DNA from: CAYYNP01 sp964472545
GTDB lineage: Bacteria; Planctomycetota; Planctomycetia; Pirellulales; Thermoguttaceae
Assembly: GCA_964472545.1 (NCBI GenBank)
Contig: CAYYNP010000226.1
Location: 1-16,674 of the forward strand
DNA length: 16,674 nucleotides
Reading direction: 5' to 3'
This document shows, piece by piece, positions 1-7,517 of this stretch. Position 1 is the stretch's first letter; every line of letters begins with the position of its first letter. The translations under genes were made by a program, and so were the position numbers. Under the pieces are notes generated by a model. The model did not search any database, was not told the origin of the DNA, and saw only the letters and a list, made by a program, of their open reading frames with translations.

Positions 1-19
1 AGGTCACGCTGGCTCGCAG

Positions 20-110
20 GTTTCCAGGAGTTTGCACCTAGAAACGGAAGAGCCCAAATCCCAGAAATTCCTAGATACACGGGGAGGATTTTGGGAGATT
101 TCTGGGTTTG
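20..110. repeat. Two adjacent imperfect hairpins (REP-like cluster)
   Basis: Two inverted repeats sit side by side. The first pairs GTTTCCAGG (20-28) with CCTAGAAAC (37-45), one mismatch. The second pairs CAAATCCCAGAAAT (55-68) with ATTTCTGGGTTTG (98-110), perfect apart from one extra base. They lie beyond the 3' end of the minus-strand PQQ-repeat gene and no coding frame here looks real. They resemble the intergenic palindromes common in planctomycete genomes; that family assignment is inference. Confidence 0.6.
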
Positions 111-138
111 CGGCTTGTTGGCGGGCGCCAGCTTTCAG

Positions 139-170
139 GCTCGTTCCCAAACTCCAGTTTGGGAACGAGC
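139..170. repeat. Perfect 15-bp-arm palindrome, REP-like, possible terminator
   Basis: GCTCGTTCCCAAACT (139-153) is followed after two bases by its exact reverse complement (156-170). It starts 16 bases beyond the stop codon of the minus-strand PQQ-repeat gene, so the transcript could fold into a strong hairpin there. There is no T-run after it on either strand, so it fits a dispersed palindrome that may double as a 3'-end structure better than a textbook intrinsic terminator. Confidence 0.75.
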
Positions 171-185
171 GGAAGGTGCTCAAGC

Positions 186-554
186 TCAAGCCCCGCCCGC
201 AGCGGCGGCCTGTTGCTGGGCGATGATGGCGGCGGCCGCGGCGGAGCCGCTGTTGCCGTGGATCGACGCCAGCGACGGCAAGCCGAAACCGAACCCTTCG
301 AACGAATTCGACCAGATCTGCTCCCCGGTGGCCGTGTCGAGGCAATACGTGTAGCCGTGTACCGAGACCATCAGCCGATCGCCGTCGAGCAACACGGCCA
401 CATGCGGCGACCGCCCCTTGGGCGACTTCCACTGCCAGACGATCTGGCCCGTCTGCCGGTCCAACGCCGCCACCCGGGAGTTGAAGCCGACGAACAGCAG
501 ATCCAAGATCGACCGCTGCGGGGAAAGTTGAGGTTCATCGAACGATTCGGACAT
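186..554 (-). CDS. Short PQQ-repeat (beta-propeller-like) protein
   Basis: A 122-residue protein with two PQQ-type beta-propeller blades. One is near residues 20-43 (LFVGFNSRVAALD, TGQIVW), the other near 58-85 (DRLMVSVHGYTYCLD, TGEQIW); the TGxxxW turn is the hallmark of the repeat. Complete propellers need six to eight blades, so this is either a fragment-sized domain that self-assembles or a small partner protein. No signal peptide is visible, and the tail (residues 104-122) is Ala/Gln/Gly rich. The ATG start is well supported by GGAGG eight bases upstream. It is the last gene of the minus-strand run, 60 bases after the membrane protein gene, with a strong palindrome just beyond its TGA. 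The substrate or role cannot be told, and PQQ binding is not implied because many such repeats bind no cofactor. Confidence 0.8.
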   Translation of the reverse strand: MSESFDEPQLSPQRSILDLLFVGFNSRVAALDRQTGQIVWQWKSPKGRSPHVAVLLDGDRLMVSVHGYTYCLDTATGEQIWSNSFEGFGFGLPSLASIHGNSGSAAAAAIIAQQQAAAAGGA

Positions 555-614
555 GATGGGCTCCTCCGAAGACTGGCTGATTGGGCGAAACGGATGGAAG
601 GTCCGGCCCCCGTG

Positions 615-1208
615 TTATTCGTCGAGGGCCGCCACATTCTTGGCCGTGAATTCCCAGACGACGGTCAAGAAGACCGTGTAGGCCAGGCAGCCGGCGAAGA
701 CCCTCGTGAATTCGAGGTGCTCCGGCCACTGTCCGTGCGCTGACGAACCACTGAACCCCATTGAGGCGAAGACTGCACATAGAGCCACGAGGGCCGTGCC
801 CAGCCCAAGGCAGAGCGTGCCAGTTTTGATCAGCCAATCGTGGTCCTTGGCACGGGCAATGTCGGCCAGCCTGTTGAGAATCGCGGCAAGCCCGAATCCG
901 AACGCGGGTTGGAACATCCACCAGTGCGCCGTGCCGGTTCGCCAGAATCCATCGATAACACCGCAGTTGACGATCAGCGCGGCCGCCGAGAAGGCCAGGG
1001 ATACGATGAACCACTTGCTCGATCTGATGAACAGCCCCGATATCGCAACGAGCAGGATGTAGAAGGAATCGCGGAGCCCGTAGAAGAACGAGTGTTCCAT
1101 CCACTGAACGACGTCCAAGAATCGGAACGCACTGCCCAGCCCAAGCAGTGCGGCGACGAGGCCGGTGACTGACAAGAGTGATTTCAGCGAGAACTGGGAG
1201 TTGGGCAC
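615..1208 (-). CDS. Hypothetical multi-pass membrane protein
   Basis: A 197-residue protein that I do not recognise by function. It starts with a short polar stretch and QFSLKSLL, then a hydrophobic helix (about 10-28). An [RQ]FSLKxLL start before the first helix recurs in uncharacterised planctomycete membrane proteins. Further likely helices lie near 44-62, 66-86, 97-113, 128-150 and 167-186, giving about six spans. No catalytic motif is visible. The start is GTG, and the sequence before it has only a weak purine run, so the exact start is uncertain. The codons for MPNSQFS overlap sequence resembling half of the palindrome at 139-170. It lies 45 bases downstream of waaA and 60 bases upstream of the PQQ-repeat gene on the same strand, so co-transcription is plausible. 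Confidence 0.75.
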   Translation of the reverse strand: MPNSQFSLKSLLSVTGLVAALLGLGSAFRFLDVVQWMEHSFFYGLRDSFYILLVAISGLFIRSSKWFIVSLAFSAAALIVNCGVIDGFWRTGTAHWWMFQPAFGFGLAAILNRLADIARAKDHDWLIKTGTLCLGLGTALVALCAVFASMGFSGSSAHGQWPEHLEFTRVFAGCLAYTVFLTVVWEFTAKNVAALDE

Positions 1209-1253
1209 GAGAGGTACCTACCAGACAGTGTCTCCACCACGAGCGTCCTCGAT

Positions 1254-2570
1254 TCACGCCGCAGCGCGCCCCATCTGCCGTTGCCCCTCGCCGTCGTCTG
1301 CCAGACTCTCTAATAGGTCAAGCGTCTCCTCCGTCGCCCCGAGTTGCTCCAGCACCAACTCTTGAGCTCGGCCGCCGAGCACCGCAGCGTAGTCGGGATC
1401 CTGCAAGCAACGCCGGGCGAAGCGGGCCAACTCGTCGGCATCGTGGATGACGACGGCCGCGTCACGCGACAGCATCGCCGTGACCACATCACGAAAGTTC
1501 TTCGTATTCGGGCCGAACGACACCGCCGCGCCATACGCGGCCGGCTCGATCATGTTCTGCCCGCCGCGGTTGCCAAGGCTGCCGCCGACGAAGGCGATCT
1601 GCGCGGTGCCCCACCAGGCACCCAACTCGCCGACCACGTCGACCAACAACACGCGGGCTGCCGGATTTGCACCTTGCGTATCCAACTCCGTCCGCCGCTG
1701 CCAAGCGACGCCGCTATCGTCGAGCAAGCGCCCGACCGCCGCGAAACGATCGGGATGACGCGGCACGAGCACCAGACGTAAGTGCGGGAATTCCGTCACC
1801 AAACGTCGGTAGACGTCGATCGCCATCGCTTCTTCCGGCTCTTGCGTGCTGCCGGCCAGCAGCACGGTGTCGGAATCGGCGAACCCGGCCAGTTCGGCCA
1901 GCCGACGGGTGGTGGGGTTGTCGCGGTCGGTTTGGGCGCCGTCGTACTTCATCGAGCCGGTTACGTGGACGGTTTCCGTGGGGGCGCCTAACGAGCGGAA
2001 CCGCTCGGCATACGTTTCATTCTGCACGGCCAGCAAATCGATCTGCCGCAATACGCGGCCGACCAGCGGCCGGATCCGCCGGTAGCCGCGATGGCTCGAC
2101 TCGCTCAGCCGGCCGTTGATCACGGCCACCGCCGCGCCGCTCTGCCGCGCCGCGCGAATCAGGTTCGGCCACAGTTCCAACTCGGCCAACACCAACACGT
2201 CGGGCCGAATCCGCCGCATGGCCGCCCGCACGGCCCAGGAGAAATCCAACGGGCAATAGAAGACCGACAGGTCCGAGTATTTCTTCCTCGCCAGCGCCAT
2301 ACCGGTCATGGTGGTGGTCGAGACGACGCACTCCCAGTCGGGCCGCCGCCGGCGGATCTCGCGCAGCAGCGGGGCCAACAGATTGACCTCGCCCACGCTC
2401 ACGGCATGCAGCCAGATGCACTTGCCTTCTGATTCCCGCCGCGGCACGCGTCCGAGGAATTTCGCCGCGTATCCTTCGCGATACTTGCCCTTGCGCATCG
2501 ACGCCAACACCAGCCACGGCAAGGCGGCGAGGATCAGCAGCATGTAGATCAGATTCAGGAGATAAGGCAC
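1254..2570 (-). CDS. waaA: 3-deoxy-D-manno-octulosonic acid (Kdo) transferase
   Basis: A 438-residue GT30 glycosyltransferase that adds Kdo from CMP-Kdo to lipid A precursor at the cytoplasmic face of the inner membrane, starting the lipopolysaccharide core. A membrane anchor (residues 3-23) is followed by the family's basic KGKYREG. HAVSVGE places the expected catalytic base at Glu61. The C-terminal half has LVPRHPDRF (268-276) and the nucleotide-sugar region GGSLGNRGGQNMIEP (329-343), then GPNTKNF. Length is normal for the family. The start is GTG with AAGGA about seven bases upstream, and the N-terminus (MPYLLNLIYM) fits a usual WaaA anchor. It lies 45 bases after the antitoxin gene and 45 bases before the membrane protein gene, all on one strand. 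It implies a Gram-negative-type outer membrane with Kdo-containing LPS. Confidence 0.95.
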   Translation of the reverse strand: MPYLLNLIYMLLILAALPWLVLASMRKGKYREGYAAKFLGRVPRRESEGKCIWLHAVSVGEVNLLAPLLREIRRRRPDWECVVSTTTMTGMALARKKYSDLSVFYCPLDFSWAVRAAMRRIRPDVLVLAELELWPNLIRAARQSGAAVAVINGRLSESSHRGYRRIRPLVGRVLRQIDLLAVQNETYAERFRSLGAPTETVHVTGSMKYDGAQTDRDNPTTRRLAELAGFADSDTVLLAGSTQEPEEAMAIDVYRRLVTEFPHLRLVLVPRHPDRFAAVGRLLDDSGVAWQRRTELDTQGANPAARVLLVDVVGELGAWWGTAQIAFVGGSLGNRGGQNMIEPAAYGAAVSFGPNTKNFRDVVTAMLSRDAAVVIHDADELARFARRCLQDPDYAAVLGGRAQELVLEQLGATEETLDLLESLADDGEGQRQMGRAAA

Positions 2571-2615
2571 GTGGGATTCCTTTCCCCGAACACGTGAAGC
2601 GTTCGATGAGAACCG

Positions 2616-2810
2616 TCAGGGCCGGTCCGTTGGTTCGGAGTCCGGCGACGTTTCCTTTGAAGGAGTATCTACCGATCGGACAAGGCGGTCGGCATGGCGC
2701 TGCTGAAGCTGCATGTAGTATTCCACGAGTCGCTTCGGATCGTGGCCACACTCTTCCGAGATGCTATGACGAGCTTCGCGAATCCGAGCTAGCGGCGAAT
2801 CGGAGTCCAT
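2616..2810 (-). CDS. Small antitoxin-like protein paired with PIN toxin
   Basis: A 64-residue acidic, soluble protein. Its first 45 residues (MDSDSPLARIREARHSISEE, then HDPKRLVEYYMQLQQRH) match the pattern of small proteins found next to PIN-domain genes: an alpha-helical IR-ARH-IS-E segment followed by HDPxRLVxxYMxLQ. The tail from about residue 47 is Ser/Thr/Asp/Pro rich and probably disordered. The ATG begins one base after the TGA of the toxin gene and has AGGAGG six bases upstream inside the toxin's last codons, so the two are likely translationally coupled. The predicted role is to bind and neutralise the PIN RNase. No DNA-binding fold is obvious, so autoregulation is not supported. The assignment rests on pairing and sequence pattern. 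Confidence 0.75.
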   Translation of the reverse strand: MDSDSPLARIREARHSISEECGHDPKRLVEYYMQLQQRHADRLVRSVDTPSKETSPDSEPTDRP

Positions 2811-2823
2811 CTCAATCCTCCTC
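2811..2823 (-). promoter_or_regulatory. Coupling Shine-Dalgarno inside toxin 3' end
   Basis: On the minus strand AGGAGG occupies 2822-2817, six bases before the antitoxin ATG at 2810. It is formed by the toxin's final Glu-Glu-Asp codons, and the toxin TGA (2814-2812) lies between it and the ATG. Ribosomes ending the toxin would be placed to start the antitoxin. Confidence 0.75.
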
Positions 2824-3291
2824 TGCGAGCAACTCCAAGGGAGTCACCAGAGCTGGAACGAATAGGTTCAGGACGCCATTGACGCGACGGATATGGCCAA
2901 ACTTGTTGGCGTTCGCCAGGTGTTGGCAATTCCACGTCAACAGGAAGTCACACTTGTAGTAGGAGGCGAGCGCCAAGTGGAGTGCATCACCGGCCGGATC
3001 TGCGGGCATAACCGATCGGTTGATGTAGGTCTCTACGATTTCCACGACCGGTACGTCAATCGCCAACAGAGGCACGTTGTCTATCAGTGCTAACGCCTCT
3101 CCTTTGCGCGGGTACTCCCCGCGCTCCAACTCGCTGAGCACTGCTTCACTGGTAAACAAGTCATAGACGTGCCTCTTGAAATCCCACCAGTGCCGTGTCC
3201 AGTTTGCCCTCGCGACCATTTCGGCGTCCGATCGGGCTGAGTAGTAGAAACTGGGGATCGTCGTTTCGATGTAGACTTTCGGCCGTTGCAC
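2812..3291 (-). CDS. PIN-domain toxin, VapC-like ribonuclease
   Basis: A 159-residue single-domain PIN protein. VYIETTIPSFY at the N-terminus gives the first acidic position as Glu9 instead of the usual Asp; this IETTIPSFY form defines a recognisable subgroup. Other likely metal-site acids are Glu54 (VLSELERGEYP), Asp98 and Asp102 (MPADPAGDALHLALA), and the conserved LLTWNCQHLAN (117-127) follows. The C-terminal VTPLELL is also typical. Expected activity is Mg-dependent endoribonuclease action on RNA, restrained by the downstream small protein. The start is GTG; upstream AAGGCG is a weak ribosome site. The gene lies 21 bases after secA and directly before its antitoxin, so transcription may come from secA read-through. 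Toxin-first order is less usual than antitoxin-first. Confidence 0.88.
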   Translation of the reverse strand: MQRPKVYIETTIPSFYYSARSDAEMVARANWTRHWWDFKRHVYDLFTSEAVLSELERGEYPRKGEALALIDNVPLLAIDVPVVEIVETYINRSVMPADPAGDALHLALASYYKCDFLLTWNCQHLANANKFGHIRRVNGVLNLFVPALVTPLELLAEED

Positions 3292-3312
3292 GATTCGCCT
3301 TTCTCGCGCCCC

Positions 3313-6300
3313 TTACCGCTTCCGCATGCAACAATTCTTGAACTTCTTCCCGCTCCCACATGGACACGGATCGTTACGCCCCACGCGCTGCCCTCGCGTG
3401 CGGATCGGCTCGGGCTTGCCGTCGCTTTGGGTGCCGTCGATGGCCGCTTTTTGCTGTTCGGCGATCTCGCTGACCGAAGCCGCCTCTTCGTGGACCGCCC
3501 GGGCTTCGCTCCAGGTGGAACCGATGAACCCCTCGTCGAGTTGTTCCAGGCGGAAGACCAGTCCGGTCACGCGCTCGCCGATCGAGTCCCACATCGCGTC
3601 GAAGGTCTTCATGCCCTCGCGCTTGTACTCGACCTTCGGGTCGACCTGGGCGTATCCCCGCAGCCCCACGCTGCTGCGCAGGTGGTCCATCACCAGCAGG
3701 TGCTCTTTCCAGGCCGTGTCGAGCAGTTCGAGCAACAGGTCTCGTTCCATCTTCCGCATTTCCGGCCGGAAGCGCATCTCCAACGCGTCGGTCACGCGGC
3801 TGCGCAGTTCGTCGGCGGAAAGGCCGGCCATCTCCTCCGGAGAGAGATCGCATTGAAGGTTCGTCGCCAGCCACTCGGAGAGCGACTTCAAGCGGCCGTT
3901 CTCGCCGGTGTTGCGGAGCGGCTCTTCGGGCGAGTCGCGATGTTCGAGTAGTTGCGCGAGTTGGCTCTCGGCCTCCGCCTTGAGATCGCTCGCCGCCGCG
4001 GCAAACTTGCGGCTGTGGTCCAGCAGCAACGCCCGGATCTCGTCCCGCTGCCGATTGCGCAGATCGCTGATGCTCAGTTCGACTTCGAATCGGTCGCGGG
4101 CCCAATCGGCCAGCGCCTCGCGGTCGTAGCGCTTGTGGCCGCCGCCGTCGCGGGTGGTGAAGTGGTATAGCCCGGCCATCACCGGACACTCGACCTCCTT
4201 CTCGTTGTAGGCGGCCTCTGCCCGATCGTGGACCCGCTTCCTGATCTCCGCCGGCTCCAGATCGCGGACCTCGTCGGGAGTCAATTCGATGCGGAACTTC
4301 TGCCCTACCCAGCCACAGGCCATGCGGAGGCCAAAATCGGCTTCGAGGAAGCGGGCGCCGTCGCTAAGATCGATCTTCATCACCGCGGCCTGGCCCTTTT
4401 CGATGAGGAAGTCGCCCACCTCATCGCGGCCCACCCGTTTGAGGTCGCGGTCGCGAATGCCCAACCGCCAGCGGGTGTTGCCCATCTTGGCCAGGGCTTC
4501 CCAGTTCCAGTCGCGCGGATCGACGTCGTCGGGGAGGTTTTCGTCGACGGCTTCGATCACGTGGCCTTCGACCTGCCGCTCGGCCACGTCTTTGGCGTAG
4601 TCGTCGGCCGTGGCGAAGTCCATGCCGCGGAAATCGCGGGCCTCGAGCTCGACCGCCAGTTCCTTGCTGGCCCAGCGGACGAACGACTCGACGCCGTACT
4701 CGCGGTCGAGGAACTCGCCTAAGTAGCGGTCGATCTGCCGATCCATCATCTCCAGGACCAACAACCGGCAGTTGCCGCCGTCGAGGATATTTTGGCGGTA
4801 GGTGTAGACCCGCTTGCGCTGCTCGTCCATCACCTCGTCGTATTCGAGCAGGCTCTTACGGGCCTCGAAGTGGCGTTCCTCGACCTTCTTCTGGGCGGCC
4901 TCGATCCGCCGGCTGACCATGCGGCTTTCGATCGCCTCGCCTTCCTTCATCCCCAGCCGTTGGAGGATGCCCTTGACCCATTCGCCGGCAAAGATCCGCA
5001 TCAGGTCGTCTTCCAGCGAGAGGAAGAAACGGCTGCTGCCCGGGTCGCCCTGCCGTCCACATCGGCCGCGAAGCTGAAGGTCGATCCGGCGTGCTTCGTG
5101 GCGTTCGGTGCCGATGATGTGCAGCCCGCCCATCTCGACCACTTCGCGTCCCTCGGCGATCATCTGTTCGCGCTGCTCGATCTCGTTGACCAGCGTGTCC
5201 CATTCGTCGGGCGGGACTTCCAGCCGCGTGGGGTACTTTTCTTGCAGTTGGGCCCAGGCCATCGCCTCGGGGTTGCCGCCGAGGATGATATCGGTACCGC
5301 GGCCGGCCATGTTCGTGGCGATCGTGACGGCCCCTTTGCGCCCCGCTTGGGCCACGATCTCGGCCTCGCGCTTGTGATGCTTGGCGTTGAGCACCTCGTG
5401 CTTCACGCCGCGCTGATCGAGGTCGGCCGAGATCTGCTCGCTCCGTTCGATCGAGATCGTACCCACCAGCATCGGCCGGCCCCGACGCTCGATCCCGCGG
5501 ATCCTCTCCCGTGCAATGGTCTCTTTTCCTTTGCGGCCCTTGGGGTTGAACTCGATCGAATCGTCGTCCTCGCGCGTGATCGTCCCGAACCACTCCTCGT
5601 GGTTGTCCATCTCGAGCACGTCCCACTTGTGTATGCGTTCGATCTCGTCGGCAACGGCCGTGTATTTCTCCTTCCCGGTGCAGTAGATCACGTCCGGGTT
5701 GTTCGTCCGCCGAAGCTCGCGGTTGGTGGGAATAGCCACCACGTCGAGCTTGTAGATCTTCCAGAACTCCGAGGCCTCGGTCATCGCCGTACCGGTCATG
5801 CCGCAGATCTTCACGTAGAGCTTGAAGAAGTTCTGCAAGGTGATCGTGGCCAGCGTCTGGTTCTCCTTCTTGATCGGCACGTTCTCTTTGGCCTCGACGG
5901 CCTGGTGCAGCCCGTCGCTCCAGTTTCGCCCGGGCATCAGGCGGCCGGTGAATTCGTCGACGATCACGATCTCGCCGTCTTTGACCACGTAGTTGACGTC
6001 GCGCTTGTAGAGGTGATGGGCTTTGAGCGAGTTGTCGATCAAGTGCGGCCATTCCATGTTGCCGGCCGTATAGAAGCTCTCCACGCCGGCGATCTTCTCG
6101 GCCGCCCGCACACCGTCGTCGGTCAGGTGGGCCGAGTGCTGCTTCTCGTCGACCTCGAAATGCTGGCCCTTCTTCAACTGCCGAGAGATCTGGTCGGCCT
6201 TGGCGTAGCGGCGAACGTCGTCGTGGGCCGGGCCGGAAATGATCAGCGGCGTCCGGGCTTCGTCGATGAGGATGTTGTCGACCTCGTCGATCACCGCGAA

Positions 6301-6999
6301 TTGCAGCGGGCCTTGCACCTGCTGGGAGTGTAGCGGGTAGTTGTCGTCGGCCTGGGCGGCCCGGCGCATGTTGTCGCGAAGATAATCGAAACCGAATTCG
6401 TTGTTCGTACCGTAGGTGATGTCGCAGGCGTAGGCCTTCTGCCGGTCGGAGGCGTCCATGTTGCTCTGGATGGCGCCGACCGTAAGCCCCAGCGACATGT
6501 AAAGCGGACCCATCCATTCCATGTCGCGGCGGGCCAGATAGTCGTTCACCGTAACCACGTGGACGTGGCCTGCCAGAGCGTTGAGATACGTCGGCAACGT
6601 TGCCACCAGGGTCTTGCCCTCACCGGTGACCATCTCCGCGATGGCCCCGCCGTGCAGCACGATGCCGCCCATCAACTGCACGTCGTAGTGGCGCATGGCC
6701 AACACGCGGCGGCCCGCCTCGCGACAGACGGCGAAGGCCTCATTGAGCAAGTCGTCGAGCGTCTCACCGGCGGCCAGTCGCTTGCGAAACTTGGCCGTCT
6801 GCGCCTTCAGTTCCTCGTCGGTCATCTCCTGGTAGGTCGACTCCAGGGCGTTGATCGCCTCGACCTGCGGCTGGAGCTTCTTCAGGAACCGGGCGTTCGA
6901 CGAGCCGAACAGCCCCGTGACGAACCGCTCCACCGTCCGGCCGAAACCGCCGAATATGCTGCCGAATATCTCGGCTACGCGAGAAAGGAATTCTTCCAT
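3313..6999 (-). CDS. secA: Preprotein translocase ATPase SecA (extended form)
   Basis: SecA drives secretory proteins through SecYEG using ATP. Seen in order: Walker A MVTGEGKT (123-130), Walker B VIDEVDNILIDEART (236-250), the preprotein cross-linking region (about 250-385), KICGMTGTAMTEA (397-409), GTISIERSE (513-521), NMAGRGTDIILGGNP (563-577), GGLHIIGTERHE (624-635), the arginine-finger region RGRCGRQGDPGSS (644-656), WKEHLLVMDHLR (1097-1108) with LRGYAQVDPKVEYKREG, and a zinc-binding SEC-C tail (PCPCGSG with C1212, C1214, C1223, C1224). At 1228 residues it is some 300 longer than E. coli SecA (901). Extra material sits at about 460-507 in NBD2 and at about 820-1085, where a 48-residue unit recurs four times. 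The ATG has no clear Shine-Dalgarno. It is the first gene of the minus-strand run. Confidence 0.98.
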   Translation of the reverse strand: MEEFLSRVAEIFGSIFGGFGRTVERFVTGLFGSSNARFLKKLQPQVEAINALESTYQEMTDEELKAQTAKFRKRLAAGETLDDLLNEAFAVCREAGRRVLAMRHYDVQLMGGIVLHGGAIAEMVTGEGKTLVATLPTYLNALAGHVHVVTVNDYLARRDMEWMGPLYMSLGLTVGAIQSNMDASDRQKAYACDITYGTNNEFGFDYLRDNMRRAAQADDNYPLHSQQVQGPLQFAVIDEVDNILIDEARTPLIISGPAHDDVRRYAKADQISRQLKKGQHFEVDEKQHSAHLTDDGVRAAEKIAGVESFYTAGNMEWPHLIDNSLKAHHLYKRDVNYVVKDGEIVIVDEFTGRLMPGRNWSDGLHQAVEAKENVPIKKENQTLATITLQNFFKLYVKICGMTGTAMTEASEFWKIYKLDVVAIPTNRELRRTNNPDVIYCTGKEKYTAVADEIERIHKWDVLEMDNHEEWFGTITREDDDSIEFNPKGRKGKETIARERIRGIERRGRPMLVGTISIERSEQISADLDQRGVKHEVLNAKHHKREAEIVAQAGRKGAVTIATNMAGRGTDIILGGNPEAMAWAQLQEKYPTRLEVPPDEWDTLVNEIEQREQMIAEGREVVEMGGLHIIGTERHEARRIDLQLRGRCGRQGDPGSSRFFLSLEDDLMRIFAGEWVKGILQRLGMKEGEAIESRMVSRRIEAAQKKVEERHFEARKSLLEYDEVMDEQRKRVYTYRQNILDGGNCRLLVLEMMDRQIDRYLGEFLDREYGVESFVRWASKELAVELEARDFRGMDFATADDYAKDVAERQVEGHVIEAVDENLPDDVDPRDWNWEALAKMGNTRWRLGIRDRDLKRVGRDEVGDFLIEKGQAAVMKIDLSDGARFLEADFGLRMACGWVGQKFRIELTPDEVRDLEPAEIRKRVHDRAEAAYNEKEVECPVMAGLYHFTTRDGGGHKRYDREALADWARDRFEVELSISDLRNRQRDEIRALLLDHSRKFAAAASDLKAEAESQLAQLLEHRDSPEEPLRNTGENGRLKSLSEWLATNLQCDLSPEEMAGLSADELRSRVTDALEMRFRPEMRKMERDLLLELLDTAWKEHLLVMDHLRSSVGLRGYAQVDPKVEYKREGMKTFDAMWDSIGERVTGLVFRLEQLDEGFIGSTWSEARAVHEEAASVSEIAEQQKAAIDGTQSDGKPEPIRTRGQRVGRNDPCPCGSGKKFKNCCMRKR

Positions 7000-7128
7000 G
7001 GCTATTGAGAACCGTGAGTTAGAAAACTACGGCAAAAGAGGCAATTCATACCACCCGAAACAACGCGTTTCCCCCAAGTGTTGCCCTCGGGGTATTCTAC
7101 GGGTGGGCGCAAATAGGTCCAGTTGGGC

Positions 7129-7157
7129 AATGTATAGGCTGCGATATACCCAGTCAA
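7129..7157 (-). promoter_or_regulatory. Candidate sigma70-type promoter for secA run
   Basis: On the minus strand TTGACT (7157-7152) is followed after 17 bases by TACATT (7134-7129). An overlapping TATACA gives a 15-base alternative. The -10 lies about 130 bases before the secA ATG. The match to the bacterial housekeeping consensus is good, but no experimental or conservation evidence is available here. Confidence 0.5.
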
Positions 7158-7425
7158 GCGGGGTTATCGGGGTACTCCACCCCTATTGGGTGTATTCGAT
7201 GGCAGGCAAGGGATCTTGTAGGGCGGGATAGGCGAGAACGGAAGGGCCGTGAGCCAAAGTCCCCTCTACTTGATGGCGTATGCACCCACTGTGGACTGCT
7301 AATAGCCGCTGGCGGAAGCCTGTGGACGTGCGGCAGTACGGTCGGCTGGTCCATCCGAATCGAAGCACGTATGATGCCTCTCGTCGTCTATCGCAAATTG
7401 AACACGCATTGTATATACACATCCT

Positions 7426-7445
7426 CCGGGGGCTTCCGCCCCCGG
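7426..7445. repeat. GC-rich REP-like palindrome
   Basis: CCGGGGGC (7426-7433), loop TTCC, then GCCCCCGG (7438-7445): a perfect 8-bp-arm hairpin. It lies upstream of the probable start of the MBL hydrolase and inside the longer in-frame ORF. That argues against the upstream ATG at 7371 being the real start. Confidence 0.75.
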
Positions 7446-7517
7446 CTAACGCTCGACTTCCAAGTAACCCCGAAAAGACCGCCCCCACCTGTGACACTGG
7501 CTGCCGAAGGTCCTCTC

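Larger units (their letters stand above)
7000..7517. other. Divergent intergenic region between secA and MBL hydrolase gene
   Basis: About 520 bases with no convincing gene. It holds the candidate secA promoter on the minus strand (7129-7157) and a GC-rich palindrome (7426-7445). Open frames on both strands, including an upstream ATG at 7371 in frame with the hydrolase, translate to sequence without domain character and in part read through the palindrome. No tRNA fold, riboswitch or clear plus-strand promoter was recognised; TGTATATAC at about 7410-7418 is A/T-rich but has no good -35 partner. Confidence 0.6.

Noticed and set aside
4792..6333. A 513-codon plus-strand frame opposite secA
   Set aside because: It is a composition effect (Leu/Val/Asp/His rich) opposite an unmistakable SecA; no motif or ribosome site supports it.
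7000..7370. Searched for a tRNA, small RNA or riboswitch in the divergent gap upstream of secA
   Set aside because: No cloverleaf, conserved aptamer-like core or strong hairpin with T-run was found; only short GC stems are present.
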